In this document: piece by piece, positions 1-7,952 of the stretch
Position numbering within the stretch: the first letter of the stretch is position 1
Layout: each line of letters starts with the position of its first letter
From: Paenibacillus pectinilyticus
GTDB lineage: Bacteria > Bacillota > Bacilli > Paenibacillales > NBRC-103111
Direction: 5' to 3'
Assembly (NCBI RefSeq): GCF_001700435.1
Contig: NZ_LYPC01000010.1
Span: forward strand, 1 to 64,000
Length of the DNA: 64,000 nucleotides
Notes under the pieces: model-generated
Database searches by the model: none
The model's input: only the letters and a program-made list of their open reading frames with translations
What the model was told of the DNA's origin: nothing
Position numbers and translations under genes: made by a program

Positions 1-270
1 CCCAGCGCTCTTTGAGCAGCTATATTATCAGCGGGTGGCTTAACTTAGTGACGTCTACTTTCTTGACAGAAGAGCATTCCTGTAGGAAAATTCGCCTGTT
101 TCCGCGAAAAAAATGAAATAACTGGATTTTATGCAGCTAATTCGGACCATTTCGTTAGAAAAATGGGAAAGCGGTAGAATTAGATGGATGAAATCCATCT
201 AAAATGATTTCACAGGCGATTCTGGCGAAAATAACTACCTATTTTCCAGTTAGTATACGTAGAACAACAT
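1..270. other. Intergenic DNA with a short perfect hairpin
   Basis: No gene is visible here. Positions 182-200 form a perfect hairpin (AGATGGAT, 3-nt loop, ATCCATCT). The AT-rich flanks look like an interspersed intergenic repeat, but only one copy occurs in the window, so that reading is inference. Confidence 0.4.
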
Positions 271-303
271 AAAAAAGGCGCAGGGATTACTCCCCACGCC
301 TCT
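271..303 (-). terminator. Intrinsic terminator after the 324-2006 gene
   Basis: Read on the minus strand, a GAGGCG...CGCC stem with an inner GGGA/TCCC pairing is followed by a run of T. It lies about 20 bp past the stop codon of the minus-strand gene and probably ends the two-gene operon. Confidence 0.8.
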
Positions 304-323
304 TCCTCAACTATTATTTACGC

Positions 324-2006
324 TTACTTCACGCGCTCAAGTAAATTCCCCGGCTGTTGCACACGGTTATTCCGGTACAACTCCCCCGTCTTCCCAGGTG
401 CGCGAGGCACCTTGATCGACATGTGCGCTTCCTTTTCGCCAATTGCAGCTATCACAGAATTGGCCTCATGCGTAACCGTCACCCCCGGCAGATGTCCCGG
501 CTGCCCTAAGGATAGTGCGAATACCCATACGGCTTTTTGAACCGCATGGAAATCAAAAGCCTGCTCCTCGCCAGCATAGATGACATAATCCATGTGAAGC
601 TCATCCTCACTGCGTTCCGCTGCTACCTCAAGAGCCCCATAGTCCGACTCCGCTAGCACAGCTTCTATTCGAAGCTGCGTATCTCCGAGCATCGTTGTCA
701 GGCGCTTCCCCTCTACAACAGTAGGCAGCTTCATGTCTTCCAAGTCGCCGCCAATTAAAAGACGAATCCGCAAATCGCTCGCGCGAAATCTACCATTGAT
801 CAAATCCAATTCCTGATGCCAAGCACCATTATCTGTTGCCAAATTGAAACCGAACAACACTGTTTCTCGCGACTGCACGCCTGTGAAGATCGCTGAACAG
901 AAATCCTTGCCATCCTTCAGAAATTGCAGCTGAACAAAAGCTTTGCGTCCGTCCATATCCACAAAACCGAGTAGGTTTCTGCGTTGATTCCACATGCTGC
1001 CGCAGGTGTAACTGCCCAGCGAGATTCGCTCATTTTGATATGTCGTCGCGTAGTTCTGATAGCCTGTTTCGGCCACCATCAAGGTTGGCTCATTGAAATA
1101 TCGTTCCTCTTTGGAGGTAAAATAGGCATGATACTTCTCTGGACACTGTATTCCCAGCGATCCCTTGTTGAGCGCATTTCCCAGGAAATGCTTCTCTCGT
1201 TCCGTCATCAGCGTCGAATAGGTTCGGCTATACGGACCGCTCCACTCCCCAGTCGCAGGGTGGAAATGCTTCGCGATCATCTGCCAAGCCATATCCAAAA
1301 GCTGTTCAGCTAGAGTCACAGCCTCTGATGTACTGGATTCCTGATAAATGCTATCCAGCTCTTCAATCGCAATCGGCGAATAGCAAGGACTGTTATACTC
1401 TGAAAACGTCCCGATCCCCGTGGTAAATTCATAAAATCGTTTCAGACGCTGCTCCCCATAGCTTCGAATCTCATGATCATCTAACAACTCGCCGCCAACC
1501 AGTGTAACAAAAGCCCCCATAATCGCAATATTCGTATAATGCGGTCCCACATTTCGAAGGATAATGGCTTGGCAGGCATGATAGACAGCTTCGCGAATCT
1601 CTTCAACTAAGGATTGTGGAAGGGCGGCTGCATATTTTTTCAAAATAAGTACGAGACGCTTTCCATGGAAATCCGCCATGTTCCAGTCCGGACGATCCAT
1701 TTCATCCAGCGGCTCCTCGAAAAAGTAAGGCCAGATCCCATACGAAGCACGCGTTTCGTCCTTATCCTGCCCAGCAATAACGACATGCAATATTTCGATC
1801 GCACGTTGTGTATAAGCGTCACCACCGTAACACAGTAAATCGTACGCATAACACAGAGATGGATACAACGCGTATACAAAAGGGTTCGTCTGCTGTTTAA
1901 GTGCCGTGTGATACGTCGCCGAGAGCGGTGTTCGAATTAATTTGACACTTGCATCATACTGTCCATCATTTGCCCCAATCGCTCTTAACAGCTCATCTCT
2001 ACGCAT
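324..2006 (-). CDS. Uncharacterised protein, possibly alpha-toroid carbohydrate-active
   Basis: A 560-aa soluble protein with no signal peptide. The start is the ATG at 2004-2006, which has AAGGAG about 8 nt upstream; a longer reading to 2183 has no such site and runs deep into the neighbour. The first 320 residues are helix-rich with many aromatic residues (GIWPYFFEEP, DWNMADF), as in alpha/alpha-toroid polysaccharide lyases and hydrolases; the C-terminal part looks beta-rich. I do not recognise a defined family or catalytic motif. The start overlaps the stop of the upstream GH105-type gene by 8 bp, so the two are translationally coupled and probably act on the same sugar. The carbohydrate role is inferred from this neighbour. 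Confidence 0.7.
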   Translation of the reverse strand: MRRDELLRAIGANDGQYDASVKLIRTPLSATYHTALKQQTNPFVYALYPSLCYAYDLLCYGGDAYTQRAIEILHVVIAGQDKDETRASYGIWPYFFEEPLDEMDRPDWNMADFHGKRLVLILKKYAAALPQSLVEEIREAVYHACQAIILRNVGPHYTNIAIMGAFVTLVGGELLDDHEIRSYGEQRLKRFYEFTTGIGTFSEYNSPCYSPIAIEELDSIYQESSTSEAVTLAEQLLDMAWQMIAKHFHPATGEWSGPYSRTYSTLMTEREKHFLGNALNKGSLGIQCPEKYHAYFTSKEERYFNEPTLMVAETGYQNYATTYQNERISLGSYTCGSMWNQRRNLLGFVDMDGRKAFVQLQFLKDGKDFCSAIFTGVQSRETVLFGFNLATDNGAWHQELDLINGRFRASDLRIRLLIGGDLEDMKLPTVVEGKRLTTMLGDTQLRIEAVLAESDYGALEVAAERSEDELHMDYVIYAGEEQAFDFHAVQKAVWVFALSLGQPGHLPGVTVTHEANSVIAAIGEKEAHMSIKVPRAPGKTGELYRNNRVQQPGNLLERVK

Positions 2007-3063
2007 GTTCAAACCTCTCCTTGTTGGGCACCTTTGCCATAAGCATGAGCACCAGACCTTGTCCGTAAAGCGTTGGATACGTTGGAATATCGTCTTGATA
2101 CGCTTGAATCGTTGGCATGACTGGCGTCCCGCCGGAGACACCTTCCACAGTACCTTGCTCCGTGATATAGGGTAAAATCGCATGGAACACGCGCTCCGCT
2201 GTGACGGCCGTCTCTTCTTGACGAGGGAGTAAGCCCATCTCCATACCCTTCAACAAGCCATAAGCAATTCCCGCACTCCCCGACACTTCCCGATAAAAAT
2301 GGGGTTGATCCATGACCGTGCTCCACAGCCCGTCCTCTTGCTGATAGGATAACAGACCGCCCATCAGTCGGCCATATCTTTCTTTAAGTTCATCTGGAAT
2401 GGCAATAAGCTGTCCTATTTCCTCAACTATCATCGGGATACCCGCAGCAATCCAGGCATTCGCTCTCGTCCAACGCGCCGCTGACATATGATTGCCGGAG
2501 CCGCAATTCCAGCCGTGGAAAAGCACATTCGTCTCGTCATCCTGCAACAAACGAAGGTGAATGATTACTTGCTTCAGCGCTTCCTCCGCATAGATCGTGC
2601 TGCCGACTAACGATGCTGTGCGCGCTAGGAACAGTACCGCCATAAAAATCGTATCCGCCCATACCTGCTCAGGGAATGCCGCATTTTCCGTCACCGTGTG
2701 CTCGAAGGCATCTTCGCGTGTTCGCGGTGTTTCCTTTATCAGCCACTCCGTTACGCGTACTGCTTCTTCTCGAAACCAAGCATCCTTCGTAATACGGTAC
2801 AAAGCAGGAAAAATTGCATAAGGCGCGATCGAATTGATTACCTTTGTGCCTTTGGATTTCTCGACATTTTGCTTTACCCACGACTGCAAATAAGCTAGAA
2901 CTTCCGGTTTACGAGTCGCTTCATAATACTCAAGCATTGCAATCACACCAACGCCAGGTACCCAGTCCCAATGGTGGATATCCATGCCCCATTCCCCGGA
3001 ATGATCATTTATCATTTCTTCCCATACCTTATCAGCAGTTATTGCAAACGGTGAATTCATCAT
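1999..3063 (-). CDS. Glycoside hydrolase family 88/105 (unsaturated rhamnogalacturonyl hydrolase type)
   Basis: A 354-aa cytoplasmic protein. Family landmarks are HHWDWVPGVG near the N-terminus, EQVWADTIFMAVLFLAR in the middle (the Asp corresponds to the general acid of YteR-like enzymes), RWTRANAWIAAG, and a late EDGLWSTVMD segment. Enzymes of this (alpha/alpha)6-barrel family hydrate the double bond of 4,5-unsaturated uronyl oligosaccharides left by polysaccharide lyases, releasing the unsaturated sugar. The start has AAAAGGAG about 8 nt upstream. It is first in a two-gene operon with the 324-2006 gene. Pectin or rhamnogalacturonan as the exact substrate is inferred from the family. Confidence 0.85.
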   Translation of the reverse strand: MMNSPFAITADKVWEEMINDHSGEWGMDIHHWDWVPGVGVIAMLEYYEATRKPEVLAYLQSWVKQNVEKSKGTKVINSIAPYAIFPALYRITKDAWFREEAVRVTEWLIKETPRTREDAFEHTVTENAAFPEQVWADTIFMAVLFLARTASLVGSTIYAEEALKQVIIHLRLLQDDETNVLFHGWNCGSGNHMSAARWTRANAWIAAGIPMIVEEIGQLIAIPDELKERYGRLMGGLLSYQQEDGLWSTVMDQPHFYREVSGSAGIAYGLLKGMEMGLLPRQEETAVTAERVFHAILPYITEQGTVEGVSGGTPVMPTIQAYQDDIPTYPTLYGQGLVLMLMAKVPNKERFEHA

Positions 3064-3253
3064 TTTGGCAGCTCCTTTTAATTACAAGATTACCTAAAGA
3101 TTAGCACCATTCGCCCCTGCTTTGCTTGGGCTTCCGTCTCGAAAACATGGGGAATCGTCCAGATTATTCTAGGTGACATTCTGCAAACCTTCCTTCTGTC
3201 ATCATTAGGCAGTATAATAAATGGATACAATTGGAAGATAGAGGTGCATGACG

Positions 3254-3862
3254 ATGGGGTGGTCTGAACTACAAAGAATCCCTAATGAATACAACGAAGA
3301 GATAGCGAAGATTGACGAGTCCCTAATTCAACTCCTGACAGCGCGCAAATCTCTTGCCAAAGGCAGACGGTTTTTCCCGCCGCAAGATGTTGTTCAAGAA
3401 TGGGCTAACCGATATGATCTTGATATTCCACAAATTAATTGGCTGCTGAACAGTCTGAATGAAACCAACTATCCGATCATGCCAAATGAGCCTGGCGAAT
3501 TGGTGCATGTTTTGCCTATTATGAAGAAAACGACTGTTGATGGCTTTGAATATGCGATAACCCACGCGATGCAATACCAACACAGTAGCGTCGTTACGAT
3601 TGAGATCAAACTCCTTGAACAAGATGTTCACATCGGTCACGTCCGCCCGCAGCTTTTATTAGAAGTAAGCGGAGGCCAACCGTTCAGTGTTCGCAGAAAT
3701 GGCTCTTCCGGCGGCGGCGGGCGCACGCAAATGACTTTCCTCGTCACACCGTGTTTGCCTGACACATTAGATGACGTTCATTTTTCTTTGATCCCCTATG
3801 CATCACCGATGGAAACTCCGCCGAAGGAGATGATCTTGGATCAGGAAGTGCGGTTTGAGTAG
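3254..3862 (+). CDS. Conserved hypothetical protein
   Basis: About 202 aa, soluble. An ATG at 3248 is also in frame, but GAGGTG (3241-3246) would touch it; the ATG at 3254 gives normal 7-nt spacing and is preferred. Residues 10-40 form a charged helix (IAKIDESLIQLLTARKSLA) resembling chorismate-mutase-type or coiled-coil helices. The rest is mixed alpha/beta with a glycine loop (SSGGGG) near residue 155. I do not recognise the family. A TATAAT lies at 3213-3218, and a hairpin terminator follows the gene, so it is probably monocistronic and divergent from the GH105 operon. Confidence 0.7.
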   Translation: MGWSELQRIPNEYNEEIAKIDESLIQLLTARKSLAKGRRFFPPQDVVQEWANRYDLDIPQINWLLNSLNETNYPIMPNEPGELVHVLPIMKKTTVDGFEYAITHAMQYQHSSVVTIEIKLLEQDVHIGHVRPQLLLEVSGGQPFSVRRNGSSGGGGRTQMTFLVTPCLPDTLDDVHFSLIPYASPMETPPKEMILDQEVRFE

Positions 3863-3940
3863 GTTGGGGAGTTTAGAACCCTATATTGCTGGTGGAATAA
3901 CCCGCGGTTAGTTGGGAATGATTTTGAATAATGAATAGTA

Positions 3941-3966
3941 AAAAAGCCCATTAGTTGGGCTTTTTT
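3941..3966 (+). terminator. Intrinsic terminator
   Basis: AAGCCCA, a 4-nt loop and TGGGCTT are followed by TTTTT. The A-run on the other side could make it bidirectional. It ends the 3254-3862 transcript. Confidence 0.85.
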
Positions 3967-4065
3967 CGTTTATATCTATAAATACTCCCCAAGCATCCAC
4001 ATGTAATCATGCAACATGCGTTCCACATACTTGGCAGTCATCCGACTTGGGCACTCTTCACCTAA

Positions 4066-4101
4066 ACAAAAAAAAGGAACCCAGCCAACGGGGCCGGGTT
4101 C
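4066..4101 (-). terminator. Orphan minus-strand intrinsic terminator
   Basis: Read on the minus strand, GAACCC and GGGTTC arms (4077-4101) with inner GGC/GCC pairs are followed by about ten T residues. No annotated minus-strand gene ends here, so it may terminate an unannotated small RNA starting near 4150 or serve as a boundary. Confidence 0.55.
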
Positions 4102-4153
4102 TAAAAGTTTATATTAAAAAGGGGGTCTTGCTTATTATATTACCAAGGAAACA

Positions 4154-4167
4154 TTATGGTACCATAA
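4154..4167. promoter_or_regulatory. 14-bp perfect palindrome
   Basis: TTATGGTACCATAA is a perfect palindrome about 90 bp upstream of the CDF gene promoter. It could be an operator for either strand; no family is assigned. Confidence 0.35.
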
Positions 4168-4253
4168 CAGAAATATTTCATTTATATTACAATTATGAAA
4201 ACGCTTTATAACCCTTTCCCACCCCACACCTATAAATTCCTTCATACTTTCAG

Positions 4254-4282
4254 TTGCACCTTCCACCGCTTTGGCATATACT
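4254..4282 (+). promoter_or_regulatory. Sigma-A promoter of the CDF exporter gene
   Basis: TTGCAC (4254-4259), a 17-bp spacer and TATACT (4277-4282). The predicted transcription start is near 4289, about 46 bp before the start codon. Confidence 0.8.
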
Positions 4283-4295
4283 ATGTATATCTTAA

Positions 4296-4310
4296 TTAGA
4301 ATTATTATAA
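4296..4310 (+). promoter_or_regulatory. PerR/Fur-family-like operator
   Basis: TTAGAATTATTATAA differs from the B. subtilis PerR box TTATAATNATTATAA at one position. It lies just downstream of the predicted transcription start, a position suited to roadblock repression of the metal exporter. Which Fur-family protein binds is inference. Confidence 0.55.
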
Positions 4311-4334
4311 ATAAGGAAGATAAGGAGGTACCCT

Positions 4335-5303
4335 ATGAGTGTCGAGTATGACTATCACCATCTCCACCATGTGAAAGAGCAAAGTAAGTCAAGAAAAACC
4401 CTGTGGGTCACCCTCATTCTAACGGCTTTTTTTACGATTGTTGAAATTGTCGGTGGGGTGTTGTCGAATTCCCTTGCGCTTTTATCCGATTCTGCCCATA
4501 TGATTTCCGATGTTATTGCTCTAGGTCTCAGCATGGTCGCCCTGCAATTAGCTACACGGCAGCCCAATGCCCGCTTCACGTTCGGCTTCCTGCGGTTTGA
4601 AATTGTTGCATCGTTTCTGAACGGATTAGCGCTTTGTATCATCGCGTTAGGCATTTTTATCGAAGGCGTCCAGCGGGTCATTCACCCTCAGCCCATCCAG
4701 CTAGGCCTGATGCTCGGCATCGCCTCGATCGGCTTCGTGGTGAACCTTGTGCTCACCTTGGTGCTCCACAACAGCGTCAAAGAGGAAGACAATCTCAATG
4801 TGCAAAGCGCGCTGTGGCACTTCTTTGGTGACTTGCTAAGCTCAGTAGGTGTCATCATTTCTTCGATTGTCATTTACTATTCAGGCCATCTCTGGTTCGA
4901 TCCGCTGATCTCGATGGTGATTGGGGGCATTATTTTTACAGGTGGTGCCAAAATCATTCGAGAATCGTTCATGATCCTCATGGAATCGGTCCCGGAAAAG
5001 TTCAACCTCGACGAAATCCGCGCTGTGATCGCGGAAGTGGAGGGCGTCGAAGATGTGCATGAGATGCACCTCTGGGCCGTTTCAACCGATCATTATTCGT
5101 TGACTGCGCATGTTTTTATCTCCCCGAACATTCAGCCATTCTGTGTGATCCTGGCGATCAATGAAACACTGAAGAGCAAGTTCGGCATCGCCCATGCGAC
5201 GATTCAAATCGAGCACGCGGACATCAACCCGCACGGGGAGTACGGGAAGGACTTTCTGCGTCTGCAAAAGCAAACGAAGCAGCAGATCCGCAGGGATGCG
5301 TGA
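4335..5303 (+). CDS. czcD: Cation diffusion facilitator (CzcD-like Zn/Co/Fe exporter)
   Basis: A 322-aa inner-membrane antiporter of the CDF family that expels divalent cations in exchange for protons. Six transmembrane segments precede a cytoplasmic C-terminal domain (from about residue 210). Metal-site HxxxD motifs are visible in TM2 (HMISD) and TM5 (HFFGD), and the N-terminus is His-rich (YHHLHH). An ideal AAGGAGG precedes the ATG. It is monocistronic, with its own sigma-A promoter and a PerR-like box around the transcript start, so iron, manganese or oxidative stress may control it rather than a CzrA-type zinc sensor. The metal cannot be read from the sequence; the symbol follows the closest family name. 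Confidence 0.9.
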   Translation: MSVEYDYHHLHHVKEQSKSRKTLWVTLILTAFFTIVEIVGGVLSNSLALLSDSAHMISDVIALGLSMVALQLATRQPNARFTFGFLRFEIVASFLNGLALCIIALGIFIEGVQRVIHPQPIQLGLMLGIASIGFVVNLVLTLVLHNSVKEEDNLNVQSALWHFFGDLLSSVGVIISSIVIYYSGHLWFDPLISMVIGGIIFTGGAKIIRESFMILMESVPEKFNLDEIRAVIAEVEGVEDVHEMHLWAVSTDHYSLTAHVFISPNIQPFCVILAINETLKSKFGIAHATIQIEHADINPHGEYGKDFLRLQKQTKQQIRRDA

Positions 5304-5434
5304 TCCAAAGCGTTTTCCTACCAACTCCAAGATATCCTTCGTCGAAATGTCGCCAGTAGTCCCTTAACCGCAACCAAAAGGAAGGTTTCTCAATAGTAGG
5401 CTAAGCGACATGCTGAATGGCTTACGAAACAGAG

Positions 5435-5622
5435 CTGTAACGACCTTTTTGGGCGTTACAAATCATTTACAAGCCTGTATTTACTCTGTAAAGCCCTTTT
5501 CGGGCTTTACGATGCTATCATCTGCACTCATATACAGAACCTACCTGTTGTAAGGCCCTTTCTGGGCGCTACACCAACATAACCACCCAAGCACGCACTG
5601 TAAGGCCCTTTTTGGGCCCTAC
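5435..5622. repeat. Array of four hairpin repeats (consensus TGTAANGCCC...GGGCNTTAC)
   Basis: Four imperfect hairpin units start at about 5436, 5487, 5548 and 5599. Each reads TGTAA, then GCCC or a close variant, a T-rich loop, GGGC, then TTAC or CTAC. The pitch is 51, 61 and 51 bp, and the spacers between units are unrelated. The array lies between the convergent CDF and LacI genes. It does not encode protein. Confidence 0.7.
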
Positions 5623-5680
5623 CTACGGTACCCATTGCTGCGCCTTAGCTTTCCCTACCTACATCTCCTAAAAAAAGCAA

Positions 5681-5720
5681 AAAAAAGGATCTAAGCACAC
5701 CAATCGCTTAGATCCTTTTT
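5681..5720. terminator. Bidirectional terminator
   Basis: GGATCTAAGC (5687-5696) and GCTTAGATCC (5706-5715) form a perfect 10-bp stem flanked by an A-run on the left and a T-run on the right. It can end the minus-strand LacI-family gene and any read-through from the plus strand. Confidence 0.9.
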
Positions 5721-5747
5721 CATTCAACCTATCCTTACCCATACACG

Positions 5748-6806
5748 TTAATTCTGCGTAGAATTACGCACAACCATATCCATATCAATGAGCAGCTCGT
5801 GCCCCTTCATCTGAGCCAAATACGAGTCCAGCAGCAATGTGCCCGCTTCATCAAGTTCTTCCCCCATCTGCCGCATCAGGAAAGCCGCAACTAAGCTCGT
5901 TTGCAGCTCCACGGGCATCTCGAAGCTCGTGATAGAAGGAAAGCTAGCCTTCGCGAAATGCTCATTGTCCATGCCAATGATCTGCACCTCGTCAGGAACT
6001 CGAATCCCCCGTTCATGGCACTCCGCAATCAATTCCAGCGCTAAGGCATCATTGAATGTGTAAATACCGATGGGACGCAAGTCTCCGCTCACGCGCAGCG
6101 CCTCATCCAAAGTGCCGGCTACGCCCAATTCACCAGCGTCCAATAGCGCGTGCACAGTAGACTCGGCCCTATCTCCAAGTCCTGCCAGGAAGCCCTCAAT
6201 CCGCTGCTCGTTGGCGCCCATTCCTTTACGTCTGCCTGCATAGAAAACGGCGCGGCATCCATGCGCTAGGAAATACTGCACCGCTTGGCTTGAGGCCTTT
6301 GCAAAATCCAAGTTCACGGCCACCTTGGTAATATCACCAGGCCAGCCCCAGCCATTAAAGAACACAAGCGGCGTCCCTTCTCCAACCAATTGCTGCGTGG
6401 AGTGCACACTGATCGCCAATCCATGCGAAACCAATCCATCCACACGTCTCTGCAATAAGTGCTCAATATGCCGCTCTTCCACCTCGGGATCCATACCTGC
6501 TGCTGAAAAGACAGATAAATGATACCCATAGCTGTGAAACTTCTGCTCTAGCTTTTCAGCAAATCTGCCGTAATACCCGCCAAAATGGGGGAGAATTAAT
6601 CCTAACTCATTCGAGCGCCGTCGACTTAGATTCGTTGCCATCACATTGCGGCGATAGCCTAGTCGTACAACCGCTTCTTCCACTTTGCGGATGGTCTCCG
6701 GTGACATCGGAACCTTCCTACGGTTAATGACATTCGAGACCGTTGCAATGGACACGCCCGCTTCAGAAGCGACGTCGATGATTGTAGCTTGTTTATTTTT
6801 TCTCAT
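5748..6806 (-). CDS. LacI-family transcriptional regulator
   Basis: A 352-aa repressor. The N-terminal helix-turn-helix is clear (TIIDVASEAGVSIATVSNVINRR, residues 9-31), followed by the hinge region and a periplasmic-binding-protein-like effector domain from about residue 65. LacI-type regulators bind palindromic operators with a central CG and release them on sugar binding. A match to such an operator lies 15-30 bp upstream of the start, suggesting autoregulation. The adjacent divergent gene encodes a PhyH-family oxygenase, which may be a target. The inducing ligand is not evident. Confidence 0.9.
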   Translation of the reverse strand: MRKNKQATIIDVASEAGVSIATVSNVINRRKVPMSPETIRKVEEAVVRLGYRRNVMATNLSRRRSNELGLILPHFGGYYGRFAEKLEQKFHSYGYHLSVFSAAGMDPEVEERHIEHLLQRRVDGLVSHGLAISVHSTQQLVGEGTPLVFFNGWGWPGDITKVAVNLDFAKASSQAVQYFLAHGCRAVFYAGRRKGMGANEQRIEGFLAGLGDRAESTVHALLDAGELGVAGTLDEALRVSGDLRPIGIYTFNDALALELIAECHERGIRVPDEVQIIGMDNEHFAKASFPSITSFEMPVELQTSLVAAFLMRQMGEELDEAGTLLLDSYLAQMKGHELLIDMDMVVRNSTQN

Positions 6807-6821
6807 TCCCTGCCCTCATTC

Positions 6822-6836
6822 TTTAAACGCTTAAAC
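6822..6836. promoter_or_regulatory. Candidate LacI-type operator
   Basis: TTTAAACGCTTAAAC is a near-perfect inverted repeat around a central CG, just upstream of the LacI-family start codon. The shape fits LacI-family operators; autorepression is inferred. Confidence 0.5.
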
Positions 6837-6991
6837 TTATTGTAGCTAGAAGCGGAATCCTCGTCAAATTTCTAGCTCCATGCAACCTGACAGCGATAGG
6901 GATTTGGTTTCCTTACAAAATGAGCCCATGCATTTAGTTTTTCCAACAAACTTTGCCCTTCCATACTTACACGAAATAGAGCTTAGGCTTA

Positions 6992-7005
6992 TGATACAGG
7001 TATCA
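6992..7005. promoter_or_regulatory. Candidate operator upstream of the PhyH gene
   Basis: TGATACAGGTATCA has perfect 6-bp arms (TGATAC/GTATCA) around a 2-bp centre, 66 bp upstream of the PhyH start. It lacks the central CG of LacI sites, so another regulator may bind it. Confidence 0.4.
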
Positions 7006-7070
7006 ACCGAGACCGTGCTATCCAAATCGAGCGAAATACGCATTCTATTTTAATCAATGAGGTGACCTGC

Positions 7071-7859
7071 ATGTATCAAGTACCACCAGAAAAGCTTGCA
7101 TTCTATGAAGAGAATGGTTTTGTACAGTTGGAAGATGTGATGTCTGAGAAAGAGATGAACGAACTTAGCGCATATTTAGACGAGGTCATGGCCATCGAGG
7201 GCGAGCATACGCAAACCGTGGACAAGGACTCCGATTATTTCAAAATTCTCAATAGCAAAATGAACACATGGCGTGATTCAGCGGGAATGGCTCTCTATGT
7301 GCTAAGCCCGAAGCTGGCTGATATCGCCAGACAATTCTCGAGTTCAAGCGGCGTCCGCCTATTCCATGATCAAGCCTTCTGGAAAATGCCTGGTGACTCC
7401 AAACCCACCCCTTGGCATCAGGATGCCACCTATTTTCCAATGAATGAATCCAACGTGCTGACACTCTGGCTGCCTATGCATGACGTAGATGACGTCAACG
7501 GCTGCTTGTCTTTCATCCCTGGTTCTCATAAGGAAGGTAAATTGACGAATGTCGATTTTCTGCACCCTATTGATTTACTTGAGCTGACCAAGGAAAATGG
7601 CACCGATCTGCGCCGCCCGGTCAATGTTCCCTTGAAACGCGGGAGCTTCACGCTGCATCACGGGCTTACCTTCCACTACGCCCATGCCAATAAATCCGAT
7701 CATCCGCGTCGTGTATTGACCATTGTCTACATGCCAGAGGATGCTACCTTTGATGGCAAAAGCAATCACGAACTGACTCGTGGCTCCGGTTTTCAGGATG
7801 GCGACCTTATCAAGGGCCGGCTGTTCCCCGTATTAGCTTCCGCTCCGAATGAAGGGTAA
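7071..7859 (+). CDS. Phytanoyl-CoA dioxygenase (PhyH) family Fe(II)/2-oxoglutarate oxygenase
   Basis: A 262-aa soluble double-stranded beta-helix oxygenase. The iron-binding facial triad is visible as WHQDATYF (His-x-Asp, near residue 116) and a distal His in the HHGLTFHYAHAN segment, with an Arg (HPRRVL) positioned to bind 2-oxoglutarate. A GTG at 7062 is in frame but overlaps the TGAGGTGA ribosome site; the ATG at 7071 is chosen. The family hydroxylates varied small molecules, so the substrate is open. It converges on the riboswitch-controlled ABC importer operon and is divergent from the LacI gene. Confidence 0.85.
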   Translation: MYQVPPEKLAFYEENGFVQLEDVMSEKEMNELSAYLDEVMAIEGEHTQTVDKDSDYFKILNSKMNTWRDSAGMALYVLSPKLADIARQFSSSSGVRLFHDQAFWKMPGDSKPTPWHQDATYFPMNESNVLTLWLPMHDVDDVNGCLSFIPGSHKEGKLTNVDFLHPIDLLELTKENGTDLRRPVNVPLKRGSFTLHHGLTFHYAHANKSDHPRRVLTIVYMPEDATFDGKSNHELTRGSGFQDGDLIKGRLFPVLASAPNEG

Positions 7860-7883
7860 TCAACTCCCCTAAAGTATTTGCAA

Positions 7884-7938
7884 AATAAAACAGAGGCCAT
7901 TCCCCAAGTAGATGGATCTACTCTCCGGAACGGCCTCT
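7884..7938 (-). terminator. Terminator of the ABC importer operon
   Basis: AGAGGCC (7892-7898) pairs with GGCCTCT (7932-7938), with an inner AGTAGAT/ATCTACT stem. On the minus strand it ends in a GTTTTATTTT tract. It lies between the convergent PhyH and ABC operons. Confidence 0.75.
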
Positions 7939-7952
7939 ATCACCATGTCTCG

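Noticed and set aside
5435..5622. CRISPR-like array
   Set aside because: Only four imperfect units, units are hairpins of varying sequence, spacing 51-61 bp with no constant repeat and no cas genes.
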